Shown: positions 21,110 to 27,834 of the stretch, one piece after another | Numbering within the stretch: position 1 is the stretch's first letter | Layout: each line of letters starts with the position of its first letter | DNA from: Candidatus Microgenomates bacterium | GTDB taxonomy: Bacteria; Patescibacteriota; Microgenomatia; UBA12405; UBA6130 | Length of the DNA: 30,336 bases | Reading direction: 5' to 3' | Assembly (NCBI GenBank): GCA_015485895.1 | Contig: WFSR01000018.1 | Location: forward strand, 1 to 30,336 | The notes under the pieces: model-generated | What the model was told of the DNA's origin: nothing | What the model saw: only the letters and a program-made list of their open reading frames with translations | Databases searched by the model: none | Position numbers and translations under genes: made by a program

Positions 21110-22778
21110 TTGGCGCCGGCTAATCCAAATTTTCCTTATTTTTCTTGGCCTAGCTTTTCCGGCAATAGGCTGGTATGCTGGTTCCCATTTTCTGCCCAAT
21201 ACCTTTATTGGCAATCTGGACGTTGGCAACAAAACTTATACCCAAGTGCAACAAATGATAGCCGGTGTTCGGTTCACCCAAAAGTGGTGTTTTCAAACTG
21301 AAGGCAAACTTGGCACCTGTTATCCAGCGACTAAAGTTGGTTTTTCTTTTCGCCCAGAAGAAACTTTAGCCTATTCTTGGCAGCACCGTTGGCATTGGCC
21401 GGGGAAAATAACCGTTTTCCCGTTCCAGTATCGGCTAAATTGGCAAGAATGGCAGGCACGGCTGGCAACAATTGCTGCCCAACTCAAAAAGCCAGCCATT
21501 CCTCCATCGTTAGACTTAGTGGCTAGCAGGGTGGTGGTCCACGCCGGCCAGCAAGGGCAAGAGATCGATTGGCAAAAGTTGCGCCGTCAGGTGAATAAAG
21601 ATTGCCAACGAGGTAAAATACCTATTTTTTGGCGAATTCCCCAGCGCCATTGGGGCGATTATTATTCTAAGAGCCAACGCCGCCAAGCTAAAGAGTGGGC
21701 TGAAAAAATAAAAACAAAAACTTTGGTTTTTCGGTCAGAAAAGGAAAAATTTGTTATCACCGGCCCCCAGCTTTTAAATTTTATCGGTTTTCAATCACCT
21801 TGGCGCAAGGATAAAATAAAAGCCTATTTGCAAGGTTTGGCTGGCACTTTAGACAAGCCGCCAGAGAATGCACTTTTCCAATTCCAAAAAGGGCGGGTGG
21901 TGGTTTTTCGGCCAGCAAAAGTTGGTCGCCATTTAAAAGTGACTAAGGTGGAAACTAATGTTGAAAATTGCCTCTGGCAGCTAGTAAAAGGGCAAAAAAC
22001 ATGCTCTGTTGTTCTTCAATTTAAAAAGCAGCCTCCGGCTATTGCCACCGCCGCCAGCAATCGTCTTGGCATTCGGGAGTTAATTGCCAGCGGTGATTCT
22101 TATTTCTGGGGTTCGTCGGCCAACCGCATTCATAATCTAACTTTGGCAAGCCAAAAGTTAAACGGCCTTTTAATTGCCCCCGGCGAGGTTTTTTCCTTAA
22201 ATAAAGCAGTGGGAGAAATTTCTGCGGCGACCGGTTTTCGGCCGGCCTACATCATCAAAGAAGGAAAAACAATTTTGGGCGACGGTGGTGGAGTTTGCCA
22301 GGTTTCCACCACCCTTTTCCGGGCAGCCCTCAATGCCGGCTTACCAATTTTGGAGCGCCATGCCCATGCCTATCGGGTTCATTATTATGAAGAAAACGCC
22401 CCCTTAGGCCTTGATGCCACCGTTTTTGCCCCCAGCGCCGATTTGCGTTTCCAAAACGATTATTCCCATTATCTTCTTTTGCAAACAAAAATCGATATTC
22501 CTCATCGCCATTTAGTTTTCCAATTTTACGGGACCGGTGATAGCCGGCAGGTGAAAATTAGCCCTCCCCGGACTTGGGACTGGCAGCCAGCGCCGCCGCC
22601 GCGTTACATTGACGACCCCAACTTACCTCCGGGAGTAACGCGGCAAATTGACTGGGCCGCCGCCGGCATTAAGGTAGCTGTAGACTGGCAAGTTTGGCGT
22701 GATGGCAAACTTCTCCACCAACAAACTTTTTATTCCAATTATCAACCTTGGCAGGCAATTTACCGGCGGGGTAAATAA
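21102..22778 (+). CDS. VanW-domain envelope protein
   Basis: About 558 residues from ATG 21102, overlapping the TPR gene by 8 bases. One N-terminal membrane helix (about 8-25, IFLIFLGLAFPAIGWYAG). Residues ~35-310 hold two repeats similar to the PG_binding_4/YoaR-type module (for example NKTYTQVQQMIAG and KFVITGPQLLNFIGF). The VanW domain spans about 330-475, with NRIHNLTLASQKLNGLLIAPGEVFSLNKAVG, the signature GDGGGVCQVSTTLFRAAL and ERHAHAYRVHYY. VanW proteins occur in vancomycin-resistance loci and widely in Gram-positive-like envelopes; biochemical role unknown. Its position between a TPR protein and a lipid/cell-wall-type glycosyltransferase supports an envelope function. Resistance should not be inferred. 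Confidence 0.92.
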   Translation: MISWRRLIQIFLIFLGLAFPAIGWYAGSHFLPNTFIGNLDVGNKTYTQVQQMIAGVRFTQKWCFQTEGKLGTCYPATKVGFSFRPEETLAYSWQHRWHWPGKITVFPFQYRLNWQEWQARLATIAAQLKKPAIPPSLDLVASRVVVHAGQQGQEIDWQKLRRQVNKDCQRGKIPIFWRIPQRHWGDYYSKSQRRQAKEWAEKIKTKTLVFRSEKEKFVITGPQLLNFIGFQSPWRKDKIKAYLQGLAGTLDKPPENALFQFQKGRVVVFRPAKVGRHLKVTKVETNVENCLWQLVKGQKTCSVVLQFKKQPPAIATAASNRLGIRELIASGDSYFWGSSANRIHNLTLASQKLNGLLIAPGEVFSLNKAVGEISAATGFRPAYIIKEGKTILGDGGGVCQVSTTLFRAALNAGLPILERHAHAYRVHYYEENAPLGLDATVFAPSADLRFQNDYSHYLLLQTKIDIPHRHLVFQFYGTGDSRQVKISPPRTWDWQPAPPPRYIDDPNLPPGVTRQIDWAAAGIKVAVDWQVWRDGKLLHQQTFYSNYQPWQAIYRRGK

Positions 22779-23914
22779 TGAAAAAAATTCTAATCTTTTC
22801 GGCTCAAGAAGGGCATGCTAGCCTGGCGGCGGCCGCGGCGGCGGCGCTGCAAGGAAAAGGCAACCAAGTCCAGGTGGTTGATGCTGTGGGCAACAATGGG
22901 TTTTTTCGTGGCTATCGTCTTTTTTACCGTTTCTTCCCCCAGCTTTTTCGTTGGCCTTACCGGCTTAGCAATTCTTCCTGGGCGCGCCGGTGGTTAAATT
23001 GGGGGTCACTTTTTTATTATCGCCGCCGCTGGCAATCGTATTTAGACCGTTGGCATCCTGATATAGTGTTGACTACCTATTGGTCTTATTTACCAGTCCT
23101 CGATCGGTTGGCTCCTCAGGCCCGGTGGCATTATTTTAACTTAGTCCCCGACCCAGTTACTCCTTCACTGTTGGCCTATTCACTGCAGGCTGTCAATTTT
23201 GGCTTCGGTCGGGAATTTCAGCGGCGCGGCCGGCAGCTAGGGATTCCTTTAGCTCGTCTTCAAACTATTGGTTGGCTTACCCAGCCTAAGTTTTTTCGCC
23301 GCTATTCGCCCCGGCAAGAGCGACAACGGTTAGGCCTTGACCCTCGGCGACTTACTTTCCTTTTATGTGGTGGCAGCGAAGGAGGACAAGGTTTTCTGCG
23401 CCTTTTAGGCGATCTTTTTTGGCACTACCGAGAAAATGATTTTCAACTAATTGTAATTACCGGTTCTAACCATTCTCAGTTTAAACTAATCAACCACAGC
23501 TACCATCTGGCCCGTAAATTGCACCACCCGCCGCGACTTTTTTTGACTGGTTTTAGCCGAGAGATGGAAAAACTTATGGCCGCCAGTGATGTTGTCTTTG
23601 GCAAAGCTGGGCCTAACCTCATCTTTGAAGCAGTAGCCCAAGAGCGGCCTTTTGTAGCTGTGAGCCATATCCATGGCCAAGAGGACGGCAATCTGAAACT
23701 TATCCGCCGTTACCGCTTAGGCTGGATAGCTGAAAATTTTGCCCGCCAACAGCAGCTGGTGAAACAAATTTTAGCCCGGCCTGATATTTTGCTACCCATC
23801 AAAGTAGCTCAACACCGCCTGGCCCGCCAGAACCGCCAGGCTAGCCAACGGCTACGAACAATAGTCAACCACCAACCAATAACTAACAACAAACAACGGG
23901 CGCTAGGAAAGTGA
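22778..23914 (+). CDS. GT28-type glycosyltransferase (MGDG synthase/MurG-like)
   Basis: 378 residues; its ATG shares one base with the VanW stop (TAATG). Two Rossmann halves are visible. The N-terminal half begins KILIFSAQEGHASLAAAAAAAL, like the S-x-x-x-GH-x-x-A start of MGDG synthases, and has HPDIVLTTYWSYLP and YFNLVPDPVTP. The donor-binding half has TFLLCGGSEGGQGFL, RLFLTGFSREMEKLMAASDVVFGKAGPNLIFEAVAQERPFVAV and HGQEDGNLKLI, the sugar-nucleotide signature of GT28/GT-B enzymes (in parts). It probably glycosylates a lipid acceptor at the inner face of the membrane; which lipid is unknown. MurG itself is less likely because of the MGDG-type head. The last ~15 residues (NHQPITNNKQRALGK) are encoded by repeat-like DNA. 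Confidence 0.88.
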   Translation: MKKILIFSAQEGHASLAAAAAAALQGKGNQVQVVDAVGNNGFFRGYRLFYRFFPQLFRWPYRLSNSSWARRWLNWGSLFYYRRRWQSYLDRWHPDIVLTTYWSYLPVLDRLAPQARWHYFNLVPDPVTPSLLAYSLQAVNFGFGREFQRRGRQLGIPLARLQTIGWLTQPKFFRRYSPRQERQRLGLDPRRLTFLLCGGSEGGQGFLRLLGDLFWHYRENDFQLIVITGSNHSQFKLINHSYHLARKLHHPPRLFLTGFSREMEKLMAASDVVFGKAGPNLIFEAVAQERPFVAVSHIHGQEDGNLKLIRRYRLGWIAENFARQQQLVKQILARPDILLPIKVAQHRLARQNRQASQRLRTIVNHQPITNNKQRALGK

Positions 23915-24298
23915 AAAGTTAAAAAAGCCCTCTCGGGCTGCTAAAAGATGAAAGCCGAAAGCCTAAAGCTTTGATAAGGAAAAAAATTAATGGTGAGAAT
24001 AAATGGAACTAGGAGCTAGGAACTAGGAACTAGGAAAAATTAAAAGTGGAAAGTGAAAAAGAAGTGGAAAGTGGAACTAGGAACTAGGTTAAACAAATCC
24101 TAAATCCTAATGACCCAAATCCTAAACAATGCTTAAATGTTCAAAATTCAAATAACCAAAACATTTTTGTCATCTTTCTTTTGTTTTGGTCATTTAGTCA
24201 TTTGGTAATTTGAATTTGTTTAGTCCGCCAGCTGGCGGATTAGGATTTTGGTAATTAGAGCTTGTTTGGAATTTGGTGCTTGGGGCTTGGAATTTTAA
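23911..24298. repeat. inverted-repeat arm, GGAACTAGG words and family B copy 4
   Basis: Bases 23911-23976 mirror 19049-19110. AGCCC-TCTC-GGGCT (23927-23940) is preceded by A6, so it would read as a terminator only on the minus strand. Bases 24003-24090 are GGAACTAGGAACTAGG words. From 24093 a family B palindrome runs to about 24296, with TCCGCCAGCTGGCGGA at 24224-24239 and a loop (24158-24212) nearly identical to that of copy 1 (8962-9018). No gene is supported. Confidence 0.75.
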
Positions 24299-24301
24299 GA
24301 A

Positions 24302-24323
24302 GATAGTAGGTTTTTCCACTATC
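24302..24323. repeat. small hairpin before dnaA containing a TTTTCCACT box
   Basis: GATAGT (24302-24307) and ACTATC (24318-24323) form a perfect 6-bp stem around a T-rich loop; TTTTCCACT inside it differs by one base from the TTTTCCACA boxes around dnaA. Confidence 0.4.
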
Positions 24324-24373
24324 TATGATCCACCATTTACAATCATCGCAGATACACTAAGACTACGGCCTCG

Positions 24374-24402
24374 TTGTAAATTGTGGAAAACTGGGGTATT
24401 AT
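24374..24402 (+). promoter_or_regulatory. dnaA promoter with embedded DnaA-box-like site
   Basis: TTGTAA (24374-24379), a 17-base spacer and TATTAT (24397-24402) place the start near 24409, about 19 bases before the dnaA ATG. The reverse complement of TTTTCCACA lies in the spacer (24382-24390), where DnaA binding could repress its own gene. Confidence 0.5.
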
Positions 24403-24427
24403 AAGAATAATCCTGCCGCCGAAACCC

Positions 24428-25768
24428 ATGAAAAATTTAGATCTCATCTGGCAAAATACACTAGCGGAACTTAAATTGCAGCTTTCGTCACCTGTCTTCA
24501 AAACTCTTTTCGGTAAATCCCAGTTAATAAAAATCAACCGCCCCAAAGCTATCGTTGCTACCAACAGCGCCTATATTAACGATCTTATTAAAAAGCGCTA
24601 TCAAATTCCATTGGCAACTGCTCTCAAAAACCAGCTTGGCTGGCAACCCCAACTAGTTCTTACCGTTAGCCAAGAACCGCCCCCGGGTGACAATGGGCCC
24701 CTTTTTCAAATTACCACTCCCAAAAAAGCTGCTTCGCCAGCCCATTACGACAGCCGAACTGGCCTCCATCCCCGGTTTACTTTTGCCAATTTTGTCGTCG
24801 GCAACGCCAATAATTTTGCCTATGCCGCCGCCCAGGGGATTATCAAAAACCCCGGTTTCGCCTACAATCCTTTTTTTGTCTGGGGCGGCGTTGGCGTCGG
24901 CAAAACCCATCTTATCCAGGCAATTGGCCACGAGCTTCTCCGACAAAAGCCTGATCTTCACCTTCGCTATGTCAGTGCTGAGACATTTACCAATGACTTA
25001 GTTCAAGCCATCCGCAGTAAAGAAATCAGTCGCTTTAAGCAAAAATACCGCCAGCTTGATACTCTTATCATTGACGATATTCAATTTATTTCCGGCAAAG
25101 AATATGTTCAAGAGGAAATTTTCCACACTTTTAACAATCTCTACATTGCCAACAAGCAAATTATTCTCAGTTCCGATTGCCGCCCTGAAGAAATTCCCAA
25201 ACTTGAAGATCGATTAAGTTCTCGCTTTATGGGCGGCTTAACTGTCGATATTCAGCCACCTGATTATGAAATGAGGGTCGCCATTATTCGTCAGCGGGCC
25301 GAACTTCTAGGTATCGAAATTCCCCAAGAGGCCATTTCTTTTATTGCCGAGACGGTAGAGACCAACATTCGCGAATTAGAAGGATTCTTAACCCAAATTA
25401 GCGCCCTGGCCAAGAGCCAAAAACGAAAAATTGATCTGGTTATGGTTCGGGAATTTTTTGGCCTCAAAAAAACGCGATCCAGCCGCCGGCCTCATTACCG
25501 CCACCTTCTCTCAGTCGTCGCCAAAACTTTCCAGGTGAAAACCAGTGATATTCAAGGTAAAGCCCGCCGCAAAAATATCGCTCTCGCCCGTCATGTAGCT
25601 GCTTATTTGCTGCGCAAAGAATTGGAAATGCCGTTAGAAAAAGTCGGCCAAATTTTAGGTGGTCGTGATCATACCACCATTATGCATGCTGAAAATAAAA
25701 TTGGGCGACTGTTTTCCACAAATCAACAACTCCGCCATCAAATCATCGCTATTCAAAAAGAACTTTAA
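24428..25768 (+). CDS. dnaA: chromosomal replication initiator DnaA
   Basis: About 446 residues from ATG 24428 (an in-frame GTG at 24383 lies inside the promoter region). DnaA binds origin boxes and opens the duplex. Domain I (about 1-75) precedes a short linker (about 78-108) and the AAA+ core: NFVVGNANNFAYAAAQ, Walker A GGVGVGKTH (Lys159), Walker B TLIIDDIQF and a sensor-I region ILSSDCRPEEIPKLEDRLSSRF. The C-terminal helix-turn-helix domain IV carries the DnaA signature ARRKNIALARHVAAYLLRKEL and GGRDHTTIMHAENKI. All parts look intact and length is normal. TTTTCCACA boxes occur before it, within its last 60 bases and after it. Confidence 0.98.
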   Translation: MKNLDLIWQNTLAELKLQLSSPVFKTLFGKSQLIKINRPKAIVATNSAYINDLIKKRYQIPLATALKNQLGWQPQLVLTVSQEPPPGDNGPLFQITTPKKAASPAHYDSRTGLHPRFTFANFVVGNANNFAYAAAQGIIKNPGFAYNPFFVWGGVGVGKTHLIQAIGHELLRQKPDLHLRYVSAETFTNDLVQAIRSKEISRFKQKYRQLDTLIIDDIQFISGKEYVQEEIFHTFNNLYIANKQIILSSDCRPEEIPKLEDRLSSRFMGGLTVDIQPPDYEMRVAIIRQRAELLGIEIPQEAISFIAETVETNIRELEGFLTQISALAKSQKRKIDLVMVREFFGLKKTRSSRRPHYRHLLSVVAKTFQVKTSDIQGKARRKNIALARHVAAYLLRKELEMPLEKVGQILGGRDHTTIMHAENKIGRLFSTNQQLRHQIIAIQKEL

Positions 25769-25905
25769 TTAGTTTTCCACAATTACCCGTCATTTTTCCA
25801 CAAAATTTTCCCCCAAAAGACAACTGTTTTCCGCCGAAAATAAACCGAAAAGCAACAAAAATTATCGGTCGGTTATTCTAATTTTTTGCTATTTTTACTT
25901 CTCTT
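25712..25905. other. probable chromosomal origin (oriC) with TTTTCCACA boxes
   Basis: Three plus-strand TTTTCCACA sites (25712-25720, 25773-25781, 25794-25802) cluster at the end of dnaA and just after it; they differ by one base from the classical DnaA box TTATCCACA. A fourth, inverted, lies at 24382-24390. The following stretch (about 25860-25905, with TTATTCTAATTTTTTGC) is very AT-rich and could be the unwinding element. Location between dnaA and dnaN is classical. G/C bias of the plus strand also changes sign near here. Confidence 0.65.
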
Positions 25906-25956
25906 TTGACTTTTTCACTTTTGTGCTACACTAGTAACAAAGTTGTTTTCAACTTT
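25906..25956 (+). promoter_or_regulatory. dnaN promoter and 5' hairpin
   Basis: TTGACT (25906-25911) and TGC-TACACT (25924-25932) with a 15-base spacer; the short spacer is offset by the TGn extension. Start is predicted near 25939, exactly where the hairpin AAAGTTG-TTTT-CAACTTT (25939-25956) begins. The leader to ATG 26010 is about 70 bases, the longest in the window, with no clear SD. Confidence 0.5.
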
Positions 25957-26009
25957 TCAACCGTCACGATAACGGTGATACTATTAAATATTAATAAAGA
26001 GTATTAGTT

Positions 26010-27119
26010 ATGAAAGTTGATATTCTACAAGAGGATCTACAAAAAGGACTTAGTCTTGGGCAAAGGTTTATTACCAGTCGCCCCCAACTACCAATTTTAG
26101 CCAATTTCCTTCTAGAAACAGATAATGGCCAACTCAAGCTTTCAGCCACCGATTTGAATTTGGGAATTAGCATCTGGATGGATGCTAAGGTAGAAGAAAA
26201 AGGATGCATTGCTATCCCTGCCCGGGATATCAGTGAATTTGTAGCTTATCTCCAGGGGACATTGAGATTAGAGACGGAAAAACAAATTTTGCGGGTTATT
26301 TCTCCCCGCGCCGAGGCTAGCTTTGCTGGAATGAAAGGAGAAGAGTTTCCCCGGCCACCGCAAGGCAATGAAAAAAATAAAATTATTGTTCCTACCAAAA
26401 GGTTAACTTTAGCCGTTGATGAGGTAAGCTTTGCTGCTGCTCGTGATGAAACACGGCCAATCTTGGAGGGGATTTTGTGGAAAATGGCCCGGGCGGGGTA
26501 TGAATTGGTAGCTACCGATGGTTACCGTTTGGCTTGGAAGAAAGTGGTTGAGAAGCAAGCTTTAAAAACAGAGGAGGAATTTTTAGTCCCAGCCCGAAGT
26601 TTTGCCGAAGTGGCTAAACTAGTTGAAGGCGAAGAAAGGCTAACTATTACCTGGGATCAACAGAGAAGCCAGATAATTTTTAAATGGCCACGTTTTCAAT
26701 TGACCTCGCGGTTGCTAGCTGGTGAATTTCCCGATTATCAAAAAATTATTCCCCAAGAAAGTAAGATCCAGGTTTTCCTTGACCAACAGGAATTTTTAAC
26801 AGCTATTCGGGCAGTTTCGGTTTTTGCCCGCCAGGCAGCTAATATCATTGTTCTTGATTTTCAATCAGACCAGGTAATCATCCAGGCCAATGCCCCTCAG
26901 GTAGGGCAAAACCAAGCCCGAGTACCTATTCGCTTGGAGGGGCAGCCACTAAAAGTTGCTTTCAATTATCGGTTTATTTTAGACTTTCTCAATAATTTGC
27001 CGGCTGAGGAAAAAGGAATTATTATTAAACTTAACGATCCTTTATCACCGGTGGTTTTCAGCCGTGACGGTGATTCCTCTTTATTGCACCTCATTATGCC
27101 GGTGCGCCTTGACCACTGA
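26010..27119 (+). CDS. dnaN: DNA polymerase III beta subunit (sliding clamp)
   Basis: 369 residues, normal for the beta clamp, which rings DNA and tethers polymerase III. Three similar domains can be followed: MKVDILQEDLQKGLSLGQRFI...LPILANFLLETDNGQLKLSATDLNLGI in domain 1; FAAARDETRPILEGILWKM and ATDGYRLAWKK in domain 2; and FRLLAGEFPDYQKIIP-like (seen as TSRLLAGEFPDYQKIIPQES) plus YRFILDFLNNLPAE and HLIMPVRL at the end of domain 3. The C-terminal IMPVR-L ending is the family's peptide-binding edge. It follows dnaA in the classical order and shares one base with the RNase H start (TGATG). Confidence 0.97.
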   Translation: MKVDILQEDLQKGLSLGQRFITSRPQLPILANFLLETDNGQLKLSATDLNLGISIWMDAKVEEKGCIAIPARDISEFVAYLQGTLRLETEKQILRVISPRAEASFAGMKGEEFPRPPQGNEKNKIIVPTKRLTLAVDEVSFAAARDETRPILEGILWKMARAGYELVATDGYRLAWKKVVEKQALKTEEEFLVPARSFAEVAKLVEGEERLTITWDQQRSQIIFKWPRFQLTSRLLAGEFPDYQKIIPQESKIQVFLDQQEFLTAIRAVSVFARQAANIIVLDFQSDQVIIQANAPQVGQNQARVPIRLEGQPLKVAFNYRFILDFLNNLPAEEKGIIIKLNDPLSPVVFSRDGDSSLLHLIMPVRLDH

Positions 27120-27547
27120 TGAAACTGGCAGTTTTTTGTGACGGAGGAGCGCGGGGTAATCCCGGTCCGGCAGCGGCAGGGGTGGTGATTTTCTGTCAAG
27201 AAAAACCTCTTTTTCAGACAGGTATTTTTTTGGGGCGGCGGACTAACAATGAGGCTGAATACCAAGCAGTTATTTTGGCCTTAGAATGGCTGGAGCAACA
27301 CTGGCCAATGGCAGAAAAGGTAACCTTTTACCTTGATTCTCGTTTGGTAGTTTCTCAAGTTAATGGCCACTTTCGTCTCCGCGCCGCTAACCTGCGCCCT
27401 TTATTAACTAAGGTGAAAAAAAAGATAAACCAACTGAAGGGAGAGATTAATTTTGTTTATGTTCCCCGAGAAAAAAACCAACTTGCTGACCAATTGGTTA
27501 ACCAAGCTTTGGATTGTCAGGAAAACGATAGGAAAGCGAAAAGTTAA
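27119..27547 (+). CDS. rnhA: ribonuclease HI family protein
   Basis: 142 residues, usual for single-domain RNase HI. It cleaves RNA in RNA-DNA hybrids, such as R-loops and primers. The metal-binding acidic residues are in place: Asp8 in VFCDGGARGNPGP, Glu47 in TNNEAEYQA, Asp73 in FYLDSRLVV and Asp124 in REKNQLADQLVNQAL. The form with GGARGNPGP and NNEAEY is the RNase HI-like type lacking a basic protrusion, common in bacteria and archaea. Its ATG overlaps the dnaN stop by one base, so both are cotranscribed. The end runs into GGAACTAGG repeat words. Confidence 0.92.
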   Translation: MKLAVFCDGGARGNPGPAAAGVVIFCQEKPLFQTGIFLGRRTNNEAEYQAVILALEWLEQHWPMAEKVTFYLDSRLVVSQVNGHFRLRAANLRPLLTKVKKKINQLKGEINFVYVPREKNQLADQLVNQALDCQENDRKAKS

Positions 27548-27551
27548 AAAT

Positions 27552-27745
27552 GGAACTAGGAACTAGGTTGGAGGAACTAGGTAATCAGAACTTAGAACTT
27601 GGCAAAGAGAAAAAAGATTAAATTGTAGGATATCAGGTAATCAGGAAAAGAAAATCAGAGATCAGAATAACAGAGAGAGTTAATCAGGTATCCTGATATT
27701 CTTAATATCCCTTACCTGATACTCCGATACTCTGATATTCCGATG
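27552..27745. repeat. GGAACTAGG words and ATCAGG-type palindrome (family D)
   Basis: 27552-27600 holds GGAACTAGGAACTAGG-type words. 27624-27745 is a palindrome-like run of ATATCAGG, AATCAGG, ATCAGAG words and complements (CCTGATACTCCGATACTCTG). Bases 27641-27680 recur inverted at 30297-30336 with 37 of 40 matching by eye. Confidence 0.7.
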
Positions 27746-27797
27746 TCCTTGGTGCTCAAAATAATGTTAAGATAAATCTACCATACCGGACGAATAT

Positions 27798-27825
27798 TTG
27801 ACTTTTTAGTCCACTATGCTATACT
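27798..27825 (+). promoter_or_regulatory. strong two-box promoter of the AAA_14 gene
   Basis: TTGACT (27798-27803), 16-base spacer, TGC-TATACT (27820-27825). Start is predicted about 27832, three bases before ATG 27835. It is the most complete promoter in the window. Confidence 0.65.
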
Positions 27826-27834
27826 AATCTTGAG

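Noticed and set aside
21102..22778. Vancomycin resistance determinant
   Set aside because: VanW domains are common envelope proteins; no vanHAX-type genes are near.
23926..23940. Rho-independent terminator for the glycosyltransferase operon
   Set aside because: The AGCCC/GGGCT stem has its A-run before it, so the T-run exists only on the minus strand, where no gene needs it.
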